Of a stretch of 64,000 nt of DNA, positions 52,829 through 61,309 are shown piece by piece. The position numbers and the translations under genes were made by a program. Below the pieces are notes generated by a model. The model was not told the DNA's origin. It was given only the letters and a program-made list of their open reading frames with translations, and did no database searches. This DNA is from JACMOY01 sp038322575. Its GTDB lineage: Bacteria; Actinomycetota; Actinomycetes; Actinomycetales; Angustibacteraceae. How positions within the stretch are numbered: position 1 is the stretch's first letter; each line of letters starts with the position of its first letter. The stretch spans positions 3,286 to 67,285 of the forward strand of contig JBBQGB010000009.1 of the NCBI GenBank assembly GCA_038322575.1, read 5' to 3'.

Positions 52829-53938
52829 GTGGCGCATCCCCCGAGACGGCTGCTGGACGCCGCTCGCGCGCCGATCAGCCCCGCGGCGCGCGAGGCGCTG
52901 CTCGCCGCGCTGGACGAGGGGTGGGCCGACCCCCGCCGGCTGCACGCCGAGGGACGCCGGGCCCGCGCCCTGCTCGACGGCGCCCGCGAGGCGGTGGCGA
53001 CCGTGGTCGGGGCGCGCCCGGACGAGCTGTCGTTCGCGCCCTCGCCCACCCTGGCCCGCCAGCTCGGCCTGCTGGGGCTGCTGCACGGACGACGTCGGGT
53101 CGGCACCCGGGTGGTGCTCAGCGCGGTGGAGCACTCGGCCCTGCTGCACACGGCCCAGTGGCACCCCGGCGAGGCGGTGCTGGTGGGCGTCGACGGGCTC
53201 GGACGCGTCGACCTGGCCGCGTTCGCCGCCGCGGTAGCCAAGCCCGGGACGGCCGCCGCCTGCCTGCAGGCCGCCAACGCCGAGGTCGGCACCCGGCAGC
53301 CGGTGGCTGCGGCGTCCGACCTGTGCGGCCCCGTGCCGCTGCTGGTCGACGCGTCCGGCCTGATCGGCCGCGACGACCCCCCTGCGGTGTGGGACGTGCT
53401 GACCGCGGACGCCGGCGCGTGGGGTGGCCCGGGCCTCGGCGTCCTCGCGGTGCGCACCGGCGTGCGCTGGCGCAGCGCCGGCCCGCAGGACGAGGCCGAG
53501 CAGGGGCGGGTGCCGGGCGAGGTCGACGTCCCCGTGGTGCTGGCCGCCGCCGCAGGGCTGCTGGACGCCGAGGCGAGGCGCCGCGACCGAGCCGGCGTCG
53601 CCCGCGGTCTGGTCGACCGGATCCGGCGGCTGCGGGTGGACGACGTCCTCGCCGTCGGCGACCCCGACGACCGGCTGCCGCACGTGGTCACCCTCTCGAC
53701 GCCGTACGTCGACGGCGAGACGCTGGCCGACGGCCTGGACCGGCGCGGCATTGCCGTCGCGTCGGGGTCGGCGTGCACCGCCTCGACGCTCGCGCCGAGC
53801 CACGTGCTCGAGGCGATGGGCGTGCTCAGCCACGGCAGCGTGCGGGTGACCCTGCCGCTCGACCCGGTGGCCGAGGACGTCGAGGCCCTGTGCGCGGCGC
53901 TCCCCCTGGTGATGGCCGAGGCGCAGCACCCCGGGTAG
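52829..53938 (+). CDS. Class V aminotransferase / cysteine desulfurase-like protein lacking the PLP lysine
   Basis: A 369-residue NifS-fold protein. EHSAL (about residue 107) and ASGSACTAS (about 311, the catalytic-cysteine loop) are typical of cysteine desulfurases. However, the stretch that should read S-x-H-K-x-G-G-P is TADAGAWGGPGLG (about 190-202): His and the Schiff-base Lys are replaced by Gly and Ala. The D-A-x-Q motif also reads DASGL, losing Gln. PLP-dependent desulfuration therefore seems unlikely; a structural or sulfur-binding role is possible. GTG at 52829 follows TAGCGT by seven bases. It ends four bases from the convergent aat gene. Confidence 0.8.
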   Translation: MAHPPRRLLDAARAPISPAAREALLAALDEGWADPRRLHAEGRRARALLDGAREAVATVVGARPDELSFAPSPTLARQLGLLGLLHGRRRVGTRVVLSAVEHSALLHTAQWHPGEAVLVGVDGLGRVDLAAFAAAVAKPGTAAACLQAANAEVGTRQPVAAASDLCGPVPLLVDASGLIGRDDPPAVWDVLTADAGAWGGPGLGVLAVRTGVRWRSAGPQDEAEQGRVPGEVDVPVVLAAAAGLLDAEARRRDRAGVARGLVDRIRRLRVDDVLAVGDPDDRLPHVVTLSTPYVDGETLADGLDRRGIAVASGSACTASTLAPSHVLEAMGVLSHGSVRVTLPLDPVAEDVEALCAALPLVMAEAQHPG

Positions 53939-53941
53939 GGC

Positions 53942-54616
53942 TCACCCCCACGGCGAGGGCAGCGCCAGCGCGGGCGGCAGCCGGGCCAGGTAGTCCGCGC
54001 GCGGGATCGCGACCGCACCCAGCGACGCGAGGTGGTCGGTGCGCCACTGCACGTCGAGCAGCCGCTGCGGCCCGTCGCCTGCGGCGGCCAGGATCTCGAC
54101 GAGCGCGACCAGGGCCACCTTGGACGCGTCGGTCACGCGGTGGAACATCGACTCGCCGGCGAACAGGCCGCCGACCGCGACGCCGTACAGACCCCCGACG
54201 AGCACGTCGTCCTGCCAGGCCTCGACCGAATGGGCCCAGCCCAGCCGGTGCAGCACGGCGTACGCGCGGGCGACGTCCCGGGTGATCCAGCGGCCGCCCC
54301 GCCCGGGGTCGGCGCAGCCGCGCACCACCTCGTCGAACGCCGTGTCGACGCGCACCTCGAACCGCCCACGCACCTTGCGCAGCGAGCGCGGCACGCGCAC
54401 GGCGTCCAGGGGCAGCACGCCGCGCGGGTCGGGGCTCCACCAGCCGGTCGGGGGGCCGCCGCGCCGGCCCAGGCCCATCGGGAACAGGCCGGTGCGGTAC
54501 GCCGAGAGCAGGGTGCCCGGCTCGAGGTCGGCACCGACGCCCACGAGGTCCTCACCCGGGGTGGCGGACCCGACCTCGAGCTGCCACGCGGAGGGGGGCG
54601 GCTCGATCGGCGGCAC
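53942..54616 (-). CDS. aat: Leucyl/phenylalanyl-tRNA-protein transferase
   Basis: A 224-residue N-end-rule enzyme that adds Leu or Phe to N-terminal Arg or Lys of proteins. VGVGADLEPGTLLSAYRTGL, FPMG, WWSPDPRGVLPLD and GGLYGVAVGGLFAGESMF are the family blocks in order (each seen as a contiguous part of the sequence). Its N-terminal region is short and proline-rich. GTG 54616 gives the usual distance to the first block; it starts 18 bases after the adoK stop, so the two are probably cotranscribed. Confidence 0.88.
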   Translation of the reverse strand: MPPIEPPPSAWQLEVGSATPGEDLVGVGADLEPGTLLSAYRTGLFPMGLGRRGGPPTGWWSPDPRGVLPLDAVRVPRSLRKVRGRFEVRVDTAFDEVVRGCADPGRGGRWITRDVARAYAVLHRLGWAHSVEAWQDDVLVGGLYGVAVGGLFAGESMFHRVTDASKVALVALVEILAAAGDGPQRLLDVQWRTDHLASLGAVAIPRADYLARLPPALALPSPWG

Positions 54617-54633
54617 GGACGTCGGGCGGTGCG

Positions 54634-55620
54634 TCAGGGGCGGGCGATGCGCAGGTGCGGCTCGACCTCGGACGCCGCGTGCGCGCCGTACGCCTGCGTG
54701 AAGCGCTGCACGAACGTCGCGCGGGTGAGCTCGTACTCCTGGGTGCCGATGGTCTCGACGACGTACGTCGCGAGCATCGAGCCCAGCTGCGCGCACCGCT
54801 CGTGGCTGAGGTCGAACGACAGCCCGGCGAGGAACCCGGCCCGGAACGCGTCGCCCACGCCGGTCGGGTCGGCCTTGCGCAGCTCGCGCGCCACACCGAC
54901 CTCGAGGGTGGGCTCGCCGCGCCGCTCGATGCGGGCGCCGCGGGCGCCCAGCGTGGTGACCCAGGTACCGACCAGCGCGAGGATCTCGTCCGCGCTCCAG
55001 CCGGTCTTCTGCTGGATCAGCGCCGCCTCGTACTCGTTGCTGAACAGGTAGGCCGCGCCCTCGACCAGCCGGCGGATCGTCGGGCCGTCGCTGAACGCCA
55101 GCTGCTGGCTGGGGTCGGCGGCGAACGGGTAGTCGCGGTCGCGGCACTCCTGGGTGTGGCGCAGCATCCCCTCGGGGTCGTCCGCGCCGATCAGCACCAG
55201 GTCGAGTCCCCCGGCCCGGGCGGCCAGCGGCGCGAGCTCGATCTCGCGCGCCTCGCTCATGGCCCCGGCGTAGAACGAGGCGATCTGGGCCTGGTCGACG
55301 TCGGTGGTGCACACGAAGCGGGCGGTGTGCCGCAGCTCGGACACGCGCACGTGGCCGGTGTCGACGCCGTGCCGGTCCAGCCACGACCGGTACTCGGCGA
55401 AGTCGGCGCCCACCGACCCGACCAGCAGCGGGCGCAGGCCCAGGTTCGCCATCCCGAAGCAGATGTTGGCGGCCACCCCGCCGCGACGCACCTCGAGCTC
55501 CTCGACCAGGAACGACAGCGAGATCTTGTCGAGCTGCTCGACCACGAGGGAGTCGGCGAAGCGGCCCGGGAAGGTCATCAGGTGGTCGGTGGCGATGGAG
55601 CCGGTGATCGCGATCTGCAC
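54634..55620 (-). CDS. adoK: Adenosine kinase / PfkB-family sugar kinase (Rv2202c type)
   Basis: A 328-residue ribokinase-fold enzyme. ITGSIATDHLMTFPG is the start, RRGGVAANICFGMANLG (about 45-61) the substrate-binding di-glycine region, and DPTGVGDAFRAGFLAG (about 249) the catalytic Asp and anion hole. Rv2202c, the homologue in the same context, phosphorylates adenosine. The GTG at 55620 lies six bases after TAGCCT (55627-55632), indicating a leaderless mRNA. Confidence 0.88.
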   Translation of the reverse strand: MQIAITGSIATDHLMTFPGRFADSLVVEQLDKISLSFLVEELEVRRGGVAANICFGMANLGLRPLLVGSVGADFAEYRSWLDRHGVDTGHVRVSELRHTARFVCTTDVDQAQIASFYAGAMSEAREIELAPLAARAGGLDLVLIGADDPEGMLRHTQECRDRDYPFAADPSQQLAFSDGPTIRRLVEGAAYLFSNEYEAALIQQKTGWSADEILALVGTWVTTLGARGARIERRGEPTLEVGVARELRKADPTGVGDAFRAGFLAGLSFDLSHERCAQLGSMLATYVVETIGTQEYELTRATFVQRFTQAYGAHAASEVEPHLRIARP

Positions 55621-55699
55621 CCGGCGAGGCTACAGGTGCCACCGCGGGCGACCGTCCCCGCCGCGGCGGGGACGGTCGGGGGTCCAGGTGTGGCGCGGC

Positions 55700-58096
55700 T
55701 CAGCGTCGGCCGGATGAGGTCACAGGGTGACGGTGCGTGGGTGCCTGCGCGCGCAGCCACCCGGTGATGGTGGTGACGTCCTGGGGGCGGCTGAGGTGGT
55801 ACCCCTGGGCGATGTCGCAGCCGAGGAGGCGCAGCAGGTCCAGGCTGGCCTGGTCCTCGACACCCTCGGCGACGAGCCGCAGGCCCAGGGCGTGCGCGAG
55901 GTCGATCGTGGACTTCACGATGGCCGCGCTGCGGGCATTGCCCAGCTCGGTCATGAAGGTGCGGTCCAGCTTCAGCTCGTCGACCGGCAGGTCCTGCAGG
56001 TAGGCCAGCGAGCAGTAGCCGGTGCCGTAGTCGTCGATCGAGAGCCAGACACCGACCTCCTTCAGGCGCAGCAGCGTCAGGCGGCACTGGTCGGGGTCGA
56101 CCATCAGGGTGTTCTCGGTCAGCTCCAGGGTCAGTGCCGCGGCCGGAAGGTCGTTGCTGGCCAGCAGCCAGGCGACCTGGTCGGGCAGGCGCTGGTCGAG
56201 CAGACTGCTGGCCGAGAGGTTCACCGACACCCCGACGTCCAGACCGTCCGAGCGCCACTGGCGGCACTGCTGCACGGCGGCCGTCAGCACCGTCAGGGTG
56301 AGCGGCGGCATCAACCCCGTCTGCTCGACCAGGGGCAGGAACACATCGGGGTACAGCAGACCCCTGGTGGGGTGCTGCCAGCGCACCAGGGCCTCCAGCC
56401 CGACGGTGGAGCCGGTGGCGACGTCACACTGCGGTTGGTAGTGGACGACGAGCTGGTCGGTGGTGAGCGCGACCCGCAGCTCCTCGACGGTCCTCAGCCG
56501 CTGGCGGCTGTGCTGGTCACGTGTCGAGTCGTACCGGGCGACCCCGCCGCCGGCGGCCTTGGCCGCGTACATCGCGACGTCGGCCCGCTGCAGCAGCCCG
56601 TTGCCGTCCTGCGCGTCGTCCGGGCACAGGGCCACGCCGACACTCGCCCCGATCCGCACCGGTACCTCGTCGAGGTAGAACAGCTCGGTGAGCTGGCCGA
56701 GCAGCCGGTCGGCGATGACGAGCGCGTGATCGGCCGTCGCCGCATTGAGCACCACGGCGAACTCGTCGCCGCCGAGGCGGACCAGCAGGTCGTCGGGGCG
56801 CAGCGCCGGTGCCAGCCGCGACCCCACCTGGCGAAGCAGCTCGTCGCCGACGTGGTGGCCGAGCGTGTCGTTGATGTCCTTGAACCGGTCCAGGTCGATC
56901 AGCAGCACCGCGGACGGCGACATCGGGCCCGACAGCAGCTCGTGCAGGTGCTCGTGCAGCGCACGGCGGTTGCCGAGCCCGGTCAGGCTGTCGGTGCGGG
57001 CCTGGCGACCCAGGTCGTGCAGGCGCAGCACCTGGCGGAACGCGAGGTGCGTGCGTGCGCCGGCCGCCAGCAACGTTCCCGCCGCCAGCACCGTCGCCGT
57101 CGGCGCGACCGGCACCCACCGGCCGAGCACGAGGACGACGACGGCGACGGCGGTCGCGGTCGCGGGGACGGCCATCGCCGCCGCCCGGTCGGTGCGTGCG
57201 GCGCCGGCGTCCGACGTCCGCCCCGGTCTGGGCTGATCGCGCGGACCGCGCTGCTCCAGGGGCTCGTCGACGGACCGCCGCGAGCGTGCACCAGGGCGCG
57301 CTCGACGGTTCGCGACACCGCAGGCCCCCTGCGCGATCAACGTCAGGCCCAGTGACCACAGGGCGTCCACGGGCGTCCCGAGGTGATAGGTGCCCTGGGC
57401 GATCCGCACCGCGTAGACGACGTCGGCGGCGGCGAACGCCGACAACCCCGCCAGCAGCCAGCCCCAGGACCGTCCGGGGCGCAGTCCGTACAGCGCCGCG
57501 ACGGCGGTGACGACCGCGATGAGCACCAGGTCGCTCAGCGGGTACGCCACCGCCACCACCGACGCGAGCAGGCCACCGGACCCGCCGGTGACCGCTGCAC
57601 CGAGCAGCACGGCCAGGGCCGTCGCCGCACCCAGGCCGCCGAGGGCGCTGTCCAGCCACACCGAGGCCTGCAACCCGCCCACGTCGCGCCGCACCCGCAG
57701 GATCACCGCGGCGAAGGCCAGCACCGGGAAGCACAGGAAGGCCGCGTCGGCCGATGACGGGAACGGCAGCTCCGCGCCCCGCGCGGCGGCGACCACCACG
57801 ATGACACCGCCCAGGCTCCAGCACACCGCGCCGGCGCCCAGCAGCAGCAGGTGCCGACCCACGGGGCCGCGACCGCTGGTCACGGCCCGCAGCGCGGTCC
57901 CGAGGACGAACAGCGACGGAACCAGGGTCGTCAGGCTCCCCAACCAGCCATCGACCACCGGGTCGAACCCGTCGCCGTGGCGAGCCAGGCCGAGCACGTA
58001 GCCGGCGAGCGGCAGCCACAGCACCACTTCGATGCCGAGCACGGGCAACCGCGCCCGAACCCGACCCACGTCGCGTGCGCTTGCCACTGCCGTCAC
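55700..58096 (-). CDS. Membrane GGDEF-EAL cyclic-di-GMP enzyme
   Basis: A 798-residue protein. The N-terminal third has about nine membrane helices, an MASE-like sensor, then a linker and two more helices (about 300-340). The GGDEF domain has RLGGDEFAVVL (about 450) preceded by an RPDD inhibitory site, so diguanylate cyclase activity and product inhibition are both possible. The EAL domain has LEALVRW, SVNLSASS, ELTEN, DDYGTGYCSL and EGVED, so the residues for c-di-GMP hydrolysis are complete. The net activity cannot be told. The GTG at 58096 gives the complete first helix. Confidence 0.87.
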   Translation of the reverse strand: MTAVASARDVGRVRARLPVLGIEVVLWLPLAGYVLGLARHGDGFDPVVDGWLGSLTTLVPSLFVLGTALRAVTSGRGPVGRHLLLLGAGAVCWSLGGVIVVVAAARGAELPFPSSADAAFLCFPVLAFAAVILRVRRDVGGLQASVWLDSALGGLGAATALAVLLGAAVTGGSGGLLASVVAVAYPLSDLVLIAVVTAVAALYGLRPGRSWGWLLAGLSAFAAADVVYAVRIAQGTYHLGTPVDALWSLGLTLIAQGACGVANRRARPGARSRRSVDEPLEQRGPRDQPRPGRTSDAGAARTDRAAAMAVPATATAVAVVVLVLGRWVPVAPTATVLAAGTLLAAGARTHLAFRQVLRLHDLGRQARTDSLTGLGNRRALHEHLHELLSGPMSPSAVLLIDLDRFKDINDTLGHHVGDELLRQVGSRLAPALRPDDLLVRLGGDEFAVVLNAATADHALVIADRLLGQLTELFYLDEVPVRIGASVGVALCPDDAQDGNGLLQRADVAMYAAKAAGGGVARYDSTRDQHSRQRLRTVEELRVALTTDQLVVHYQPQCDVATGSTVGLEALVRWQHPTRGLLYPDVFLPLVEQTGLMPPLTLTVLTAAVQQCRQWRSDGLDVGVSVNLSASSLLDQRLPDQVAWLLASNDLPAAALTLELTENTLMVDPDQCRLTLLRLKEVGVWLSIDDYGTGYCSLAYLQDLPVDELKLDRTFMTELGNARSAAIVKSTIDLAHALGLRLVAEGVEDQASLDLLRLLGCDIAQGYHLSRPQDVTTITGWLRAQAPTHRHPVTSSGRR

Positions 58097-58190
58097 CCCT
58101 GCTCGTCGACGCCTGCCCCGAGCATGGTCCTCGGCCGTCCCGCGGGCCGACCTGAGCCCCCGGGCGGCATCATCCGAGCGCGTCGGCCCT

Positions 58191-58279
58191 CCCCCCGACC
58201 GTTTCCTCCCCCAGCCCCGCTCGGAATGCGACATACCGGGCGCGCGGGGCCGGTTCCGGGGAGGAAACCGGGTGGGGGG
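58191..58279. repeat. C-rich/G-rich inverted repeat
   Basis: Arms at 58191-58209 (CCCCCCG-ACC-GTTTCCTC in blocks) and 58260-58279 (GAGGAAACC and GGGTGGGGGG). The inner part contains GCGACAT, also seen in the loop of 15222-15298. Arms share TTTCCTCCCCC/GGAGGAAA with that structure. It lies between the GGDEF-EAL start and the ErpA terminator. Confidence 0.7.
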
Positions 58280-58290
58280 GGGAAGAACGG

Positions 58291-58325
58291 CGAAGGCCCC
58301 CGTCCGTGGTGGACGGGGGCCTTCG
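58291..58325 (-). terminator. Perfect 15-bp hairpin after the ErpA frame
   Basis: CGAAGGCCCCCGTCC and GGACGGGGGCCTTCG pair perfectly around a five-base loop. It starts 14 bases beyond the TGA at 58340-58342 on the minus strand, matching the gene's ancestral stop rather than the early UAG at 58409. Confidence 0.8.
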
Positions 58326-58339
58326 GGGCGGTGCTGGGG

Positions 58340-58408
58340 TCAGCTGAAGCTGTCACCGCACGCGCAGCTGCTGCCGGCGTTCGGGTTGTCGATCTGGAAG
58401 CACTGCTT
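58340..58408 (-). other. In-frame continuation of erpA after the amber codon
   Basis: Twenty-two sense codons follow the UAG at 58409-58411 and end in TGA at 58340. They read KQCFQIDNPNAGSSCACGDS and end FS, the conserved C-terminus of ErpA/IscA-type proteins with the two late cluster-ligand cysteines (would-be residues 123 and 125). No frameshift or extra stop has accumulated. Confidence 0.9.
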
Positions 58409-58732
58409 CTAGATCGTGTCGGCGAAGTCGATCGAGGCACCCTGCAGGTACGGCGCGCTCATCCGGTCGACGACGACCTCGACACCGCCGAAGTCGACCG
58501 TGAGGTCGCCGTCGAGGGTGCGCTCGTCGAAGTACAGCTGGTAGATCAGGCCGGAGCAGCCGCCGGGCTGCACGCCGATGCGCAGGCGCAGGTCGTCGCG
58601 ACCCTCCTGCTGGAGCAGGCTCATGACCTTCTCGGCGGCGAGGTCAGTGAGGACAACGCCGTGCCCGGACTGGGTCTCGCCGGTCGCGGTGGCCGCGTCG
58701 GTCGTGGTCTCGGTGGTGGTGGTGTCGCTCAT
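58409..58732 (-). CDS. erpA: ErpA-like Fe-S cluster insertion protein, cut short by UAG
   Basis: 107 residues up to the stop. Residues 1-24 are Thr/Ala-rich; from GHGVVLTDLAAEKVMSLL onward it is an A-type Fe-S carrier, with the first ligand cysteine in QPGGCSGLIYQ (residue 59) and YLQGASIDFADTI just before the stop. Normal family members continue with Glu-Lys-Gln. Here GAG appears to have become TAG, removing C123 and C125. Either the gene is dead, the UAG is read through, or the base is a sequencing error. It lies next to adoK and glycerate kinase, as Rv2204c does. ATG 58732 follows AGGGA. Confidence 0.85.
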   Translation of the reverse strand: MSDTTTTETTTDAATATGETQSGHGVVLTDLAAEKVMSLLQQEGRDDLRLRIGVQPGGCSGLIYQLYFDERTLDGDLTVDFGGVEVVVDRMSAPYLQGASIDFADTI

Positions 58733-58833
58733 GCGGGTCCCTGTCTTCTCGGGTCGACGGTCACTTCGACGGTCTCTTGCGCCAACCGCCGGGCCCGCGC
58801 CGGTGTTCCCGCGGCCCCTGCCACGAGGGTACG

Positions 58834-59943
58834 TCAGCGCGACCAGGTGCGGGCCACCCGACCGGTACGCCGCGCCAGAGTCTGCGCCGGCCCCTCGCCG
58901 TCCGTCGTGGTCACCGCGTACGTCGCCGAGACGCCGACCGAGAGGGCCTCGCGGCGGCCGACCTCGACCTGGCCGGCGACGACCACGGTCGCCACCCCGC
59001 GCTCCAGTGCCGCGCCCGAGACCGCTCGGATGACCCCGCGGTGCAGCTGGTCGCCGCCGAACCCGGCCCCGCCGGTGACCAGGAGGTCGGTGCGGGCCAG
59101 GGCTGGCGTGAATCCCACGGCGTCCAGCACCGCACCCACCCCCTCGACCCGGCGCGCCCCGAGCAGCAGCAGCGCGAAAGCGACTCCGCCGGACGCCCCC
59201 GAGCCGGCCTCGGCGCCCTGCCCGCGACCCAGCAGCGGCCGCCCGGCCACCAGCGATCGCTGGGCGACGTCGGCGTACCGCCCGAGCGCGGACTCCAGCC
59301 CCTGGGCCTGCTCGGCCGACGCACCGCGGGCCTGCGCGTGGGTCGCGCTGGCGCCGTGGAACCCCAGCAGCGGCAGGTCGTCGTCGGTGGCCGCCATCAG
59401 CTCGACGCCCGCCCACCGCCGGCGGACGTCGGCCAGCCCGGCCAGCGCGTCGTCCGGTAGGTCGGCGAGGGCCAGACCACCGCGACCGAGCACGGTCGGG
59501 TCGCCGGCACCGAGCGCAGCGAGCAGCCCCGCTCCCCCGTCGTGCGCGGCCGCGGGCCCGCACCCGACGACGACGCGGGTGGCGCCGGCGTCGACGGCCG
59601 CCTGCAGCAGCGCCGCCAGCCCGGCGCTCGACGTCCGGGTCGGGTCGCGGTGGGGGTCCAGGTGCACGCCGAGCACCTGGGCGGCCTCGACGTACGCCGT
59701 CGGCCCGAGCAGCAGGAACGCGGCCGGGACGTCGGCCCCGACCGGGCCGCGCACCGTGACCGGCACCAGGTCGCCCCCGCACGCCGCGGCGATGACGTCG
59801 ACGAAGCCTGCGCCGCCGTCCGACAGGGGCAGCGCCGTCACCTCGTCACCGGGCACCTGGTCGGTCCAGCCGTTGGCCATCGCAGCCGCCGCCTGGGTCG
59901 CGGTCAGGGCGCCGAAGGCGTCGGGGGCGATCAGCACGCGCAC
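58834..59943 (-). CDS. Glycerate kinase family protein
   Basis: A 369-residue enzyme phosphorylating glycerate. VLIAPDAFGALTATQAAAAM at the start, LPLSDGGAGFVDV (about 42; the family usually has DGGEG, here DGGAG), GCGPAAAHDGGAGLLAALG and LLVTGGAGFGGDQ near the end match the family except that Glu/Ser residues in GS-x-T and TGEG positions vary. The changes (DGGEG to DGGAG; TGEG to TGGAG) may weaken catalysis. Counterpart of Rv2205c, located after the ErpA gene as there. GTG 59943 start. Confidence 0.78.
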   Translation of the reverse strand: MRVLIAPDAFGALTATQAAAAMANGWTDQVPGDEVTALPLSDGGAGFVDVIAAACGGDLVPVTVRGPVGADVPAAFLLLGPTAYVEAAQVLGVHLDPHRDPTRTSSAGLAALLQAAVDAGATRVVVGCGPAAAHDGGAGLLAALGAGDPTVLGRGGLALADLPDDALAGLADVRRRWAGVELMAATDDDLPLLGFHGASATHAQARGASAEQAQGLESALGRYADVAQRSLVAGRPLLGRGQGAEAGSGASGGVAFALLLLGARRVEGVGAVLDAVGFTPALARTDLLVTGGAGFGGDQLHRGVIRAVSGAALERGVATVVVAGQVEVGRREALSVGVSATYAVTTTDGEGPAQTLARRTGRVARTWSR

Positions 59944-60006
59944 GGCGCCATCCTCGCAGCCGGTCGCGGCGAGCCGGGTCGGGCACCGGCGTGCGAGGCT
60001 GGTCGA

Positions 60007-61209
60007 ATGAGTGTGCACACCATGCCCGAGCCCGCCCCCAGCCCGGCCGCCCTGCTGCTGCTCGGCCGGGGTCGCGACCTGGCCAGCGAGCGCGGCGTCG
60101 AGTGTCCGGGCGACCTGCCGCTGCCCTCCGACCCCGACCTGGTCGAGCGCGCCCGCGCCGCCAAGACGGCCCTGGGCGACCAGGTCTTCGTGCTCGGTCA
60201 CCACTACCAGCGCGACGAGGTCATCGAGTTCGCCGACGTGACGGGCGACAGCTTCAAGCTGGCCCAGCAGGCCGCGGCCCGCCCGGACTCGCCGTACGTC
60301 GTGTTCTGCGGCGTGCACTTCATGGCCGAGAGCGCCGACATCCTCACCGCCCCGCACCAGCAGGTCGTGCTGCCCGACCTGGCCGCCGGGTGCTCGATGG
60401 CCGACATGGCCGCGATCGGCCAGGTCGAGGAGTGCTGGGACGACCTGGTCGACGCGGGCGTCGCCGACGACGTCGTCCCCGTGTCGTACATGAACTCGAC
60501 CGCGGCGATCAAGGCGTTCACCGGGCGCCACGGCGGCACGATCTGCACCTCGTCCAACGCGCGGACGGCGATGACGTGGGCCCTGGAGCGGCGCCCGCCG
60601 GGTCGCGGCAAGATCCTGTTCCTGCCCGACCAGCATCTGGGCCGCAACACCGCGGTGCTCGAGCTGGGGCTGACGCTCGAGGACTGCGTGCTGTTCGACC
60701 CGCACAAGCCCGGCGGCGGCCTGACCCGCCAGCAGCTGCAGGACGCGCGGGTCATCCTGTGGCGCGGGCACTGCAGCGTGCACGGGCGGTTCAGCCTGCA
60801 GTCGGTGGACGACGTGCGCGCCCGGGTTCCCGGCGTCCAGGTGCTGGTGCACCCCGAGTGCCGGCACGAGGTCGTCACGGCCGCGGACCACGTGGGCTCG
60901 ACCGAGAAGATCATCCAGACCCTCGAGGCGGCACCGGCCGGGTCGGCGTGGGCCCTGGGCACCGAGCTGAACCTGGTGCGCCGGCTGGCTCGCGAGCACT
61001 CCGACAAGCAGGTCGTGTTCCTCGACAAGACGGTGTGCTTCTGCTCGACGATGAACCGCATCGACCTGCCGCACCTGGTGTGGTCGCTCGAGTCACTCGT
61101 CGCGGGCCGGGTCGTCAACCGGATCCAGGTCGAACCCGACGTCGCCCACTGGGCGCGCGTCGCCCTCGACCAGATGCTCGCCCTGCCCGGCCGCACCAAC
61201 CGGGACTGA
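60007..61209 (+). CDS. nadA: Quinolinate synthase
   Basis: A 400-residue [4Fe-4S] enzyme of NAD synthesis joining iminoaspartate and DHAP. VLGHHYQRDEVIEFADVTGDS in two blocks near residue 60, FCGVHFMAES with the first ligand cysteine, CTSSNARTA region, HPECRHEVV with the second, and FLDKTVCFCSTMNRI with the third are all in place. ATG 60007 starts just after GAGGCT and six bases. No nadB or nadC is in view. It ends before a long palindrome shared with the convergent peptidase gene. Confidence 0.93.
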   Translation: MSVHTMPEPAPSPAALLLLGRGRDLASERGVECPGDLPLPSDPDLVERARAAKTALGDQVFVLGHHYQRDEVIEFADVTGDSFKLAQQAAARPDSPYVVFCGVHFMAESADILTAPHQQVVLPDLAAGCSMADMAAIGQVEECWDDLVDAGVADDVVPVSYMNSTAAIKAFTGRHGGTICTSSNARTAMTWALERRPPGRGKILFLPDQHLGRNTAVLELGLTLEDCVLFDPHKPGGGLTRQQLQDARVILWRGHCSVHGRFSLQSVDDVRARVPGVQVLVHPECRHEVVTAADHVGSTEKIIQTLEAAPAGSAWALGTELNLVRRLAREHSDKQVVFLDKTVCFCSTMNRIDLPHLVWSLESLVAGRVVNRIQVEPDVAHWARVALDQMLALPGRTNRD

Positions 61210-61237
61210 CCCGCGGGCCGATCGCGAGATCCCGCGG

Positions 61238-61285
61238 TGAGCTCGAGCTTCCCTCGCTCTGCAGAACGAGGGCACCTCGAGCTCA
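61238..61285. repeat. 48-base near-perfect palindrome between nadA and the M20 gene
   Basis: Outer arms TGAGCTCGAG/CTCGAGCTCA, inner arms CCCTCG/CGAGGG and a central TCTGCAGA. Over 24 bases per side only three pairs mismatch. It sits between two convergent genes and may be a bidirectional terminator. Confidence 0.85.
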
Positions 61286-61309
61286 GCGAGGGACCTGGCG
61301 CCAGGGGCG

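Noticed and set aside
55700..58234. Upstream start for the GGDEF-EAL protein
   Set aside because: Codons before 58096 are charged low-complexity sequence overlapping the C-rich repeat; the first helix begins soon after the GTG at 58096.
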